Assembly: GCA_003523945.1 (NCBI GenBank)
Contig: DOFS01000023.1
Coordinates: 1 to 15,718 of the forward strand
DNA length: 15,718 bases
Direction of reading: 5' to 3'
Origin: Nitrospiraceae bacterium
GTDB lineage: Bacteria > Nitrospirota > Nitrospiria > Nitrospirales > UBA8639
Position numbers and translations under genes: made by a program. Below, one piece after another: positions 8,109 to 15,047 of the stretch; position 1 is the stretch's first letter; each line of letters begins with the position of its first letter. The notes under the pieces are model-generated. The model had not been told where the DNA came from, did no database searches, and saw only the letters and a program-made list of their open reading frames with translations.

Positions 8109-8121
8109 CCCTTTATAAGGG
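8109..8121 (-). repeat. Short inverted repeat over the pntAa ribosome binding region
   Basis: CCCTT and AAGGG flank a 3-base centre (TAT), 10 to 22 bases upstream of the pntAa start. The AAGGGA on the minus strand is the only plausible Shine-Dalgarno, so the hairpin could limit translation. The stem is only five pairs. Confidence 0.3.
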
Positions 8122-8182
8122 TTGAGGAAATTTTTCGATTTTTTTTAAGGCAAAAAGGATATCCTTCAAGCCACTCGGCAAA

Positions 8183-8203
8183 CCCTGTGTTGATATCACA
8201 GGG
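8183..8203. promoter_or_regulatory. 21-bp perfect dyad upstream of pntAa, operator candidate
   Basis: CCCTGTG (8183-8189) and CACAGGG (8197-8203) are exact inverted 7-mers around a 7-base centre, TTGATAT. It sits about 85 bp upstream of the pntAa start, where a regulator of the pnt operon would bind. The TGTG...CACA core resembles a Crp/Fnr-type site but the half-site spacing is one base short, so I do not name the regulator. A separate 12-bp palindrome, AAGGATATCCTT, lies at 8155-8166. Confidence 0.4.
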
Positions 8204-8305
8204 ATTCCGAGAGAATCAATGTGCCTTTGGATCTATAAGGGGTGAGACAAACGGCCCAGACTTATAGGCAGAACAGAGACAAACCGGTCAGAATCCGTCA
8301 ACGGA

Positions 8306-8321
8306 AAAATCCCAGGATTTT
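8306..8321 (-). terminator. Possible weak terminator after the hydrolase-like gene
   Basis: AAAATCC and GGATTTT form an inverted repeat around a CA centre; on the minus-strand transcript the 3' arm runs into GGATTTTTCC. It begins about 37 bases after the stop of the 8359-9636 gene. The stem is AT-rich and short, so termination here is only plausible. Confidence 0.35.
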
Positions 8322-8358
8322 GTTATTGAGACGGCCGCGACCAATACGATCTTTTCCA

Positions 8359-9636
8359 TCATCTACCCCCTTGGACTGCATAAAAAGCCTGTGCAATTTC
8401 AGTCGCTAGAAACAGCATGGCAGGTCTCTGGGTATAGCATGCATGGCCGAACAAATGCTGACGAGGAGACTCCTCAGCTTGAACCCCGTATTCCACTAAC
8501 AAACATTGCCCGTCATTGGCACATCGTGTGGTGCGCCTGGTACATTCCAGCCACCGCTCAAAGCCGTCATAAGGTTCAAAAATTTCTCGAAAATCAACAT
8601 TGGTCTGCTCAGCCTCCGGACTATCTGGAAGAGCATCCGTTCCGGCCACCGCCAATTGTTGTACATAGTCGCCTCCAGTTTGGTAGGGCATTTCCCACGC
8701 AATTTGAGGTAATTCCATTTTTGCCAACCAACGCTTGCCATCAGTTCGTATTACACGATGATTCACGAAATGAAGCAAATGACCAATCCCGTCCGTATCC
8801 CAGCCATAGCGGATTGGGGTTCCCAAGGTCACGACATCGACCGTCGCGCCATTCAACACCGTTTGATCCATGACGAGACGATATATGCGTTCAAGCTGCG
8901 CAACAGACCGATTTTCTAAAGGGCACGCTTGCCAATACTTAGCCAAAATCTCAAAAACACGTCCCCTTCCATCAGATTCCCCCCTGGTCAAAATATTCGA
9001 CAATAAGGCCAAGACCTGACCGGCATGACCATGGGCAATGAGGAGGACCCGATCTTCCTTTGTCAAGGCAAGGCTTGAACCCCAATTTTGAAGATACAAT
9101 AAGAGATTAATCGCGGCTTCGACCCTGCCAACATGATGATGCATCGAGGACCATACATACCGCCCACAAGGAATCGATTGGCCGCTCTCCTGAATCAGGG
9201 CATGCTCAAATTGACGCACATACGTCGAAGAAAAATTTCCAATTTCCCGAGCAAGCATGTCCAACCTCTTGTGGGTTGCCTCATCGTTCGCCACAGGAGG
9301 GAGCATATTATCTTCAGGGAGACAAATACCGTTTGTCTGGGGACGAAGAAGCGCCAACAACGATTCTATCCCGGATATTCCTCTAGAATATCCTCGTTTT
9401 AAACCGCCGACCTCATCTAATCTGGCAGCCCCGAATAGATCCAAAAAAGGACAACCATTGAGAAAAAGGATTCCCTTCACTCGGGATTCGACCATATGTT
9501 TGCCGACCTCAGCCATTGCCTGACCCCATGCAGGAGAATCTAGATGGGCTCCAGGCTGAAAAGTCCGATAGCCCAACCGTGACCCAGGGTCTGACTTGGA
9601 ATAACTGGCATGTTGGAAATTATTTTCGTGAGGCAT
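8359..9636 (-). CDS. Uncharacterised alpha/beta-hydrolase-like protein lacking the nucleophile
   Basis: I do not recognise a named family for this 425-residue protein. It has no signal peptide or membrane segment and is probably cytoplasmic. RVLLIAHGHAGQVLALL (196-212) looks like the strand-elbow-helix of lipases, where G-x-S-x-G carries the catalytic Ser; here the aligned stretch is A-H-G-H-A-G (201-206), so Gly occupies the Ser position. VDVVTLGTPIRYGWD (266-280) resembles the strand and loop V-TLGTP-G that follows in lipases, and FGHACY (396-401) is a possible relic of the His loop. The fold assignment is by eye. A strong ribosome binding site is not visible before the ATG at 9636. It is divergent from the 9922 gene and 260 bp upstream of the pnt operon, on the same strand. 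Confidence 0.8.
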   Translation of the reverse strand: MPHENNFQHASYSKSDPGSRLGYRTFQPGAHLDSPAWGQAMAEVGKHMVESRVKGILFLNGCPFLDLFGAARLDEVGGLKRGYSRGISGIESLLALLRPQTNGICLPEDNMLPPVANDEATHKRLDMLAREIGNFSSTYVRQFEHALIQESGQSIPCGRYVWSSMHHHVGRVEAAINLLLYLQNWGSSLALTKEDRVLLIAHGHAGQVLALLSNILTRGESDGRGRVFEILAKYWQACPLENRSVAQLERIYRLVMDQTVLNGATVDVVTLGTPIRYGWDTDGIGHLLHFVNHRVIRTDGKRWLAKMELPQIAWEMPYQTGGDYVQQLAVAGTDALPDSPEAEQTNVDFREIFEPYDGFERWLECTRRTTRCANDGQCLLVEYGVQAEESPRQHLFGHACYTQRPAMLFLATEIAQAFYAVQGGR

Positions 9637-9663
9637 GGGTGATGTCTCTGTCCGTTAGAACCC

Positions 9664-9694
9664 CCATTACATAATGGATACCCTAGATCCAGGG
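9664..9694. promoter_or_regulatory. Two adjacent palindromes in the divergent intergenic region
   Basis: CCATTA/TAATGG (9664-9677, 2-base centre) is followed four bases later by CCCTAGATCCAGGG (9681-9694, arms CCCT/AGGG around GATC). They start about 28 bp upstream of the hydrolase-like gene at 9636, in the 285-bp gap shared with the divergent 9922 gene. They are operator candidates by position only. Confidence 0.3.
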
Positions 9695-9921
9695 CAAGAG
9701 AAAACCAAAAATTTCTTGTCCCCTGAAATGGTAAGATACATCTGGCCCCATTCAGATTGGTTGACCGCCTGAAAATCTGCATGATAAGTTCAAATCCGAT
9801 CACTCCCCTTACTGGTGAGGGAGAAGCTTAATACAACACAGAAAGTTCCGGTCGGTAAAAAGTAAAAGGTTCATTCCCACATTCATCTATATTTTTCTTG
9901 ACGTGGAGCAGGACAGCAATC

Positions 9922-10977
9922 ATGAGTATTCCCAGAATTTCCCCAGATCAACATCTTCCTGGTAGCCTCATCCGGAGTTTTCTCCTGGCCTTTAGCCTGG
10001 CCTTGCTTGTCCTGATTGGAGGAACACCTTCGCCTGTTTCAGCAACACAAGCCGAACACATCATTCTGGTCGTGTTAGAAGGGATAAAACCATCATCCAT
10101 CCAAAGCGGTGCCACCCCATACGTAAATCGATTAGCGAAAGAAGGAGTTGTAACTTGGTCCGCTCAATCCATTACCCCACCTCTGACGGTGTCGGCGATG
10201 GCATCTTTGCTCACCGGCCTTAAGGTCGATAAGCACCGGGTGACGGCTGAATGGGAAACATACGATTTTGCACGTTCATTTATGCGCTCTCCCACGGTGT
10301 TTGACTACATGGATCTGGCTGGAGGAAGAGACACCGGCGTTTTTCTTATGGATGAGCGGCTCTATCAATTAGTTCGACCGGAAATTTATGTCGACTCACA
10401 AGTCTGTGGCTTCACCAAGCCCCAATGCACACCTGAAACAGCAGCGGTATACATCAAAGACTTTTTAAAAAAAGTCACCAGCGAGAAAGGTTATGGCTTC
10501 AGGCTATTTGGAGTACCAAACCTGTTATTAGTACATCTGCCGACCGCAGCCAAGGTCGGTCAGAAATACGGTGAGAATTCACAAAAATATTCGGCTGCCT
10601 TACTGTCTATCGACACCGCTATAGAACAAATCATCCAAACGTATAAAGAACTTGGGGTATTGGACAAGACCATGGTGATTATTACAGGCCTGAATAGCGG
10701 TCATCTTCGGACGCCTAAAGAGAATGCGAAACCAATCTCTGCCAATGCTCCCACTCCTGAGTTAGATTCCACAATTCCCTGGATTGCCTGGGGCGCAAAC
10801 ATCAAAAAGGATCACCCCATTACCCAATCGGTCTCCTTACTGGATACAGGAGCCACCATCATGTATGCCCTTGGATTAGAAACCTATACAGAATGGGACA
10901 GCCGCGTGATTGAGGAAATTTTTCAGGCGGTCCCAAAACGACGGACCACAGACAATGAACAACAAAAAACGCACTGA
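9922..10977 (+). CDS. Exported alkaline-phosphatase-superfamily protein with lost metal ligands
   Basis: The protein (351 residues from the ATG at 9922) has a hydrophobic signal sequence (about 18-40, ending PSPVSATQA) and then a phosphodiesterase/alkaline phosphatase fold. HIILVVLEGIKP (46-57) matches the first strand, but the metal-binding Asp of VxDG is Glu53. SITPPLTVSAMASLLTGL (83-100) keeps the nucleophile Thr89 and the SLLTG signature. HLPTAAKVGQKYG (205-217) matches the loop that normally carries Asp and His of D-x2-GH-x-YG, and both are gone. MVIITGLNSGH (251-261) matches VIVTSDHG, again with Asp and His lost. VSLLDTGATIMYALGL matches the C-terminal helix. It therefore looks like a pseudoenzyme exported to the periplasm. 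The frame is open to a TTG at 9898, but the ATG has an AGGA site about nine bases upstream and gives a normal signal peptide. It is followed directly by the next gene. Confidence 0.85.
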   Translation: MSIPRISPDQHLPGSLIRSFLLAFSLALLVLIGGTPSPVSATQAEHIILVVLEGIKPSSIQSGATPYVNRLAKEGVVTWSAQSITPPLTVSAMASLLTGLKVDKHRVTAEWETYDFARSFMRSPTVFDYMDLAGGRDTGVFLMDERLYQLVRPEIYVDSQVCGFTKPQCTPETAAVYIKDFLKKVTSEKGYGFRLFGVPNLLLVHLPTAAKVGQKYGENSQKYSAALLSIDTAIEQIIQTYKELGVLDKTMVIITGLNSGHLRTPKENAKPISANAPTPELDSTIPWIAWGANIKKDHPITQSVSLLDTGATIMYALGLETYTEWDSRVIEEIFQAVPKRRTTDNEQQKTH

Positions 10978-11425
10978 TATGAATTTAAGTTCCCTTAACA
11001 ATCCATTCCGCCTTGGCATTTTATCCCTGCTCGTCCTTTTTATTTCTCCCCTGTTTGTTTCGTCAGGACACGCGGTAGATAATGTCAATCCTCTGTTGCG
11101 AGAGTTTCCCATTACCGTGAATCCAGGCGCCCTTGCCCCTCCAACATGGTGGCACGTACCCGGCATCACCCCGTTAATTTGGACAAAAGATCCCATCAGT
11201 AGTGACGCATACAAAACCTCCGAGTCCAAGACCTTAAACCTCAAGCCTGGAGAATATCGTTTTGGGACTTTTACGTTTGATTTCTTATTTAAGGTGACCT
11301 TATCCGGAACCTTGGAATTCTCCCCAACACTCGATCAATGTGTGGATGGACGAGGAACACAAGTTCTGACAATTCGTTGTAGCCATACCCAACCCTATCC
11401 CCAAGAACCGGACTACCCGAAGTAA
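10955..11425 (+). CDS. Small exported protein of unknown function
   Basis: The protein (156 residues from 10955) has a signal peptide: a KKR-containing N-terminus, a hydrophobic core LGILSLLVLFISPLFVSS, and a probable cleavage after GHAVD or just before. The mature part is about 110 residues, with PPTWWHVPGI, a likely beta-rich middle (LKPGEYRFGTFTFDF), and two Cys in DQCVDGRGTQVLTIRC that could form a disulfide in the periplasm. I recognise no family. The start is uncertain: ATG 10955 overlaps the previous gene by 23 bp, and ATG 10979 begins one base after its stop. I prefer 10955 because it supplies the positive charges of a signal peptide; neither has a good ribosome binding site, so translational coupling is likely. 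The next gene begins 25 bp after the stop. Confidence 0.75.
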   Translation: MNNKKRTDMNLSSLNNPFRLGILSLLVLFISPLFVSSGHAVDNVNPLLREFPITVNPGALAPPTWWHVPGITPLIWTKDPISSDAYKTSESKTLNLKPGEYRFGTFTFDFLFKVTLSGTLEFSPTLDQCVDGRGTQVLTIRCSHTQPYPQEPDYPK

Positions 11426-11450
11426 TCGGCTGGGATTAAGAAGGAAGATC

Positions 11451-12839
11451 ATGTCGAATTCTGTGCAAGACTGGCTTGATGCTCTGGAAGACATCGATGA
11501 TGCTACTCGCGAGGAAGCCGCGAAGGCCCTTGCCGAATTGGGTGACCCCAAAACGTTGGAACCCCTCTTGGTCGCCCTCGAAGACGACTATTGGTCGGTC
11601 CGGTCTCACATCGGGTGGGCATTGGCCAAAATTGGTGGGGAGAAAGCGATTGAAGGCCTCATTACGCTCTTTAATGACAATATGATGGAAGTGCAAGCTG
11701 AAGCGGTGCAGGCTATGACTTCCATAGGGAAGAGTGTCATCCCCCAATTACTGAATTGCTTGAAAGACAAGCGATGGCGAGTCCGCGAACAAGCCGCCAA
11801 AACCTTGGGAGAATTGCGGGACCCTCAGGCGGTCCAGGGACTGATTCTGGTGTGCCGCGACCGGGATGGTGCGGTAAAGAGTGCCGCAGCCGAGGCCTTA
11901 GGAAAAATTGGAGACGCCAAAGCCATTCCAACATTGATTAAATTTTTTAAAGATACGTCCAAAATTGTGCGGGAAACTGCCGGAACTGCCTTGATGTATA
12001 TTGGGAAAGAATCGGTCGATGCCCTGCTCGAATCCCTCAAAGATCCCCACTTCGTAGTGCGCTGTCACGCTGTGCGAGCATTGGGGGGTATGACCACGGA
12101 CTATCAAATGGGGCGGGTTTGGGTACGTGAGGCTCGTGTTGTCGATGCCCTGATCGACATGTTAAAAGACCCCGATCGAGCTGTTCGCGAAGATGCCACT
12201 ATCGCCTTGGGCAATATTGGAGATGCCCGTGCAGTCGATGCCCTCATGGAAGCCATGAAGGATGGGGCGGTCAAACGACACGCCATCGCTTCTTTAGGTA
12301 TGATCGGAGATCCTCGCGCTTACCCCCCCGTACTGGATGCTTTAAAGGGCAAAGGTATTCATCAAACAGGTAAGCCGACTCCTGGCTGTATTATCAGCGA
12401 GGATCTTTTAATTAAAGAAGCCGCTGCGACAGCCCTGGGTCATTTTCGGCACCCAAAAGTTATTCCGGATTTAGTGCTGTTACTCAAAGATCTGGTCCTT
12501 CGGGATTATGCCGCCAATTCCTTGGTGTTGATTGGAGACGCCGCCATTGAACCACTGGTGTGGTTCCTCCACGACCCGGAGTTATCTAAGGTCGAACAAG
12601 AAAGCGAACGGGTACTCGCATTTGCCACCACCCGAATGACGGCAGGAGGTGCCCTCAAAAAAACGATTTTAGACACACTGGATAAGCTCGGGTGGAAACC
12701 ATCGGAAGGTATCAGCAAAGAGACGAAAGAGATCGAATATACGGACACCTCAAATGTCCTAGGTGTAGGTGGGGAAGGCCGATTCGGCAAAAGCGGGGAT
12801 TTCGCCATACCTGCCAAACCCCCGAAAATCGAACGGTAA
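11451..12839 (+). CDS. HEAT-repeat protein (PBS-lyase-type repeats)
   Basis: This 462-residue protein is built of about 11-12 HEAT-like repeats of roughly 31 residues from residue 3 to about 400. A typical unit is VDALIDMLKDPDRAVREDA-ALGNIGDAR, with the D-x-VR and ALG-IGD signatures. Such superhelical scaffolds bind proteins; the same repeat type occurs in phycobilisome lyases such as CpcE, but nothing here suggests a pigment enzyme. Two repeats are interrupted by insertions (TTDYQMGRVWVREAR, and KGIHQTGKPTPGCIISEDLL). The last 50 or so residues are Gly- and Lys-rich and probably disordered. There is no signal peptide, so it is likely cytoplasmic although its two upstream partners are exported. 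A good AAGGAAG ribosome binding site precedes the ATG. Confidence 0.93.
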   Translation: MSNSVQDWLDALEDIDDATREEAAKALAELGDPKTLEPLLVALEDDYWSVRSHIGWALAKIGGEKAIEGLITLFNDNMMEVQAEAVQAMTSIGKSVIPQLLNCLKDKRWRVREQAAKTLGELRDPQAVQGLILVCRDRDGAVKSAAAEALGKIGDAKAIPTLIKFFKDTSKIVRETAGTALMYIGKESVDALLESLKDPHFVVRCHAVRALGGMTTDYQMGRVWVREARVVDALIDMLKDPDRAVREDATIALGNIGDARAVDALMEAMKDGAVKRHAIASLGMIGDPRAYPPVLDALKGKGIHQTGKPTPGCIISEDLLIKEAAATALGHFRHPKVIPDLVLLLKDLVLRDYAANSLVLIGDAAIEPLVWFLHDPELSKVEQESERVLAFATTRMTAGGALKKTILDTLDKLGWKPSEGISKETKEIEYTDTSNVLGVGGEGRFGKSGDFAIPAKPPKIER

Positions 12840-12850
12840 CACCATCCAAT

Positions 12851-12883
12851 ACCCGGGTCGGGGTGTCGAACCCCAACCTGGGT
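12851..12883. terminator. Bidirectional hairpin between convergent genes
   Basis: ACCCGGGTCGGGGT (12851-12864) and ACCCCAACCTGGGT (12870-12883) pair over 14 positions around a GTCGA loop, with one G-U pair and one C-A mismatch on the plus strand. It lies between the HEAT gene stop (12839) and the methyltransferase stop (12901), where a shared terminator is expected. No U-run follows on either side, so termination may depend on Rho or simply be incomplete. Confidence 0.6.
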
Positions 12884-12900
12884 AGCGGCTTTGCCCTCTG

Positions 12901-14583
12901 TTAGTCCCGCTGAAAATGCAAAATCCCCCAGCTTAGATGCCCACTGTTTCCAGCATTTACCCAATGCTGGAGTCCCACCTTCATGGAATCCAGATATTCC
13001 TCTGTACAGACCTGAATAAGCGAGTGGTGTTGCGCAGTGAGCTCCTGAAGCACCCTTCCGTAATGGATGGCAAGATTCGCCGAAAGATCCTCCACTCGGA
13101 TTTCTTTGAACCCTAATCGTGAACCCAGCTTCCGGTAATATTCAATCGACCCAAGTGAATCCAAATGAATGCGATTTAAAATCGGCTGAAGCACATCGGG
13201 TGGGCAGGTCTCACTCTTCATCGGATCGGTAAAAATAAATTGTCCGCCCTTGGCCAACACGCGGTATACCTCTTGGAAAACCTTTTCCCGATTTCCACTA
13301 TGCAAGATCGCATCCTGCGACCACACGAGATCCACACTACCATCCGGCATAGGAATCGACTCAAAATTCCCGTCAATGACATTTATAGCTAAACTAATAC
13401 CCGCTTTTTGGTTGAGTTCCCGATTCCGCGTATTTTGGATTTCACTCAAATTCAGGCATCCGACCTGACACCCGAATTGTCTCACAAGATGACGCGCTGA
13501 GCCTCCATATCCCGACCCAATGTCCAGCACCCTGGTCTTCGAATCAAGGCTCTTTACAGAAGTCGCCATTTTCTCCACGGTCCGTCGACTGGCATCGAAA
13601 ATCGAATCGTGTTCAGATTCGTAAAGTCCAATATGGATGTCTTCGCCACCCCAGATCGTGGCATAAAACCGGTCGGCATCCGAACTGTTATAATAGTCCC
13701 GAGCCGTACCTACCGTAGTGGAATAATTTCGATTTCCAGCTTTGCCCATGATAGTGGTCGAACGTTCCTCATTTTTATAGAGCTTCTCCGCCACATGAAC
13801 ATAAAAATCAGGGTCCTCAACCTTATGCGTTTCTTGGAAGTCCGCATAGGTTTTTACTTGCTGAAAGCCAACTTCATTCATAAGCCGCCTTGTATATTCT
13901 TTCCGCAGCGGATACATATTTAGATGAAAGGCTTCACCATCGGGGAAGGTATATTTGAACCTAGCAAGCCCTTCATCGACATGCTCTGGCTCCGCACTGA
14001 CATTGTCTCCGCAATAGTAATACACATGCTTTGAGGTAAATCCCTGATCTAAAATACCATCGTAATTTCTTTGATCCAGAATCAGCACTCCGTCGTGTCT
14101 CAGCGCTGTGTAAAATTCGGCCAAGGCTTTTCGTCGATCCTGTTCGGAAAAAAGATGGGTCAGAGAGTTCCCCAAACAAATAACCGCATCGTATTTATTG
14201 TGAATATCACGACTCAGCCAGCGCCAATCAGCATGAATGGTTCGCATGATAAAGCCGGCTCGTCGAGCATTTTCAAAGGCTTGGGCTAACATTTCTGGAC
14301 TGCCATCTGCACTGGTGACTTCGAACCCAGCACGCAAGAGCCGAATAGAATGAAACCCGGTTCCCGTCGCAACATCCAAGATTTGCTTGACGCCCCGTTC
14401 CTTCAAAATCCGTATAAAAAAGTCACCTTCACTGGAAGCACGGGCCTCCCAATCAATCAGGGCGTCCCACTTTTGTACAAAACTATGGACATACTCCTGT
14501 TTATACAAATCCGTTTTTCGTTGGGCAATGGGATTGTCCCCATACATTTGCTTACTACGCGGCATCGTCGCTTTCTGAATCAT
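12901..14583 (-). CDS. Bifunctional glycine/sarcosine and dimethylglycine N-methyltransferase (glycine betaine synthesis)
   Basis: This 560-residue protein fuses two SAM-dependent methyltransferases that together turn glycine into sarcosine, dimethylglycine and betaine. The N-terminal half (about 25-270) is glycine/sarcosine methyltransferase: WDALIDWEARASSEG, SAM loop LDVATGTGFHS (69-79), HADWRWLSRDIH, CLGNSLTHLFSE, LDQRNYDGILD and YYYCGDNVSAEPEHVDEGLARF. The C-terminal half (about 297-560) is sarcosine/dimethylglycine methyltransferase: YYNSSDADRFY, WGGEDIHIGLYES, SAM loop LDIGSGYGG (353-361), WSQDAILHSG, FTDPM and LQPILNRIHLDSLGS. The two halves are separate genes in some halophiles and fused in others such as Actinopolyspora. 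All conserved motifs are intact. The start at 14583 is supported by AGGAGGT (14598-14592). It is divergent from an osmolyte transporter, which fits a role in salt tolerance. Confidence 0.95.
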   Translation of the reverse strand: MIQKATMPRSKQMYGDNPIAQRKTDLYKQEYVHSFVQKWDALIDWEARASSEGDFFIRILKERGVKQILDVATGTGFHSIRLLRAGFEVTSADGSPEMLAQAFENARRAGFIMRTIHADWRWLSRDIHNKYDAVICLGNSLTHLFSEQDRRKALAEFYTALRHDGVLILDQRNYDGILDQGFTSKHVYYYCGDNVSAEPEHVDEGLARFKYTFPDGEAFHLNMYPLRKEYTRRLMNEVGFQQVKTYADFQETHKVEDPDFYVHVAEKLYKNEERSTTIMGKAGNRNYSTTVGTARDYYNSSDADRFYATIWGGEDIHIGLYESEHDSIFDASRRTVEKMATSVKSLDSKTRVLDIGSGYGGSARHLVRQFGCQVGCLNLSEIQNTRNRELNQKAGISLAINVIDGNFESIPMPDGSVDLVWSQDAILHSGNREKVFQEVYRVLAKGGQFIFTDPMKSETCPPDVLQPILNRIHLDSLGSIEYYRKLGSRLGFKEIRVEDLSANLAIHYGRVLQELTAQHHSLIQVCTEEYLDSMKVGLQHWVNAGNSGHLSWGILHFQRD

Positions 14584-14591
14584 TATAGGAA

Positions 14592-14616
14592 TACCTCCTA
14601 GAGGGCTGTTGCCCTC
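14592..14616 (-). promoter_or_regulatory. Hairpin abutting the ribosome binding site of the betaine synthesis gene
   Basis: On the minus strand GAGGGC-AACA-GCCCTC (14616-14601) is a perfect 6-bp hairpin that ends two bases before the Shine-Dalgarno AGGAGGT (14598-14592). The 3' arm can pair instead with the Shine-Dalgarno: CCTC-TAG-GAGG. The two pairings exclude each other, so the first would leave the ribosome site free and the second would mask it. The sequences are seen; a switching role is inferred. Confidence 0.45.
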
Positions 14617-14701
14617 ACCACCTTTTAGAGTAATGGCTACAAGTGAATAAAGGTCTGACGATTTCCTCTTTTTATTCAGTATTCAATCGTTAAATCCCGC
14701 A

Positions 14702-14723
14702 AGGACAGAACCGTGTTCTGCCT
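14702..14723. repeat. Inverted repeat in the osmolyte divergent region, operator candidate
   Basis: CAGAAC (14706-14711) and GTTCTG (14715-14720) are perfect inverted copies around CGT, extended by AGG and CCT outside with one unpaired A. It lies about 120 bp upstream of the methyltransferase start and 325 bp upstream of the transporter. It could be a regulator site or a leader hairpin. Confidence 0.35.
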
Positions 14724-15047
14724 CAAGGGACCAAAAATAAAAAGGCCTCAGAACTTCTCCTGCGAGCGTAAGATGGGCCCGACCGTTGTGTGTGAGACTT
14801 TCAATCTAACCCGTTAGGCTCTTCTTCGCAACCCCTTTTGATTACGAACCCATTTTTTGATCAACCAAGCCCCTCAGCAGCAAAGGGAATGAAAGGTTTA
14901 TGACCAGAAACGTTAATATACCGGCACCTATGACGGAATTGTTAACCTCAATGGAATTCTTTTCGGTCTGCCATGATCCGACTTTTTCTTGTCCATCAAC
15001 ACCGATTATGGTAAGGCCTAGTCTTCCTTATTCATTTCCATCGCTCC

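Larger units (their letters stand above)
14584..15047. other. Divergent intergenic region between betaine synthesis and transport genes
   Basis: I see no gene in these 464 bases. It should hold the promoters of both divergent genes, but no clear -35/-10 pair stands out on either strand. It contains the hairpin next to the methyltransferase ribosome site (14601-14616), a dyad at 14702-14723 and a small TTGATCAA palindrome at 14857-14864. An open frame from 14900 on the plus strand is explained by the transporter gene in another frame. Confidence 0.6.

Noticed and set aside
8186..8200. Crp/Fnr binding site inside the pnt dyad
   Set aside because: The half sites TGTG and CACA fit, but the spacing is one base shorter than the known consensus, so only the dyad is reported.
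9540..9803. Minus-strand frame spanning the start of the hydrolase-like gene
   Set aside because: It is out of frame with that gene, has low-complexity composition and no recognisable sequence.
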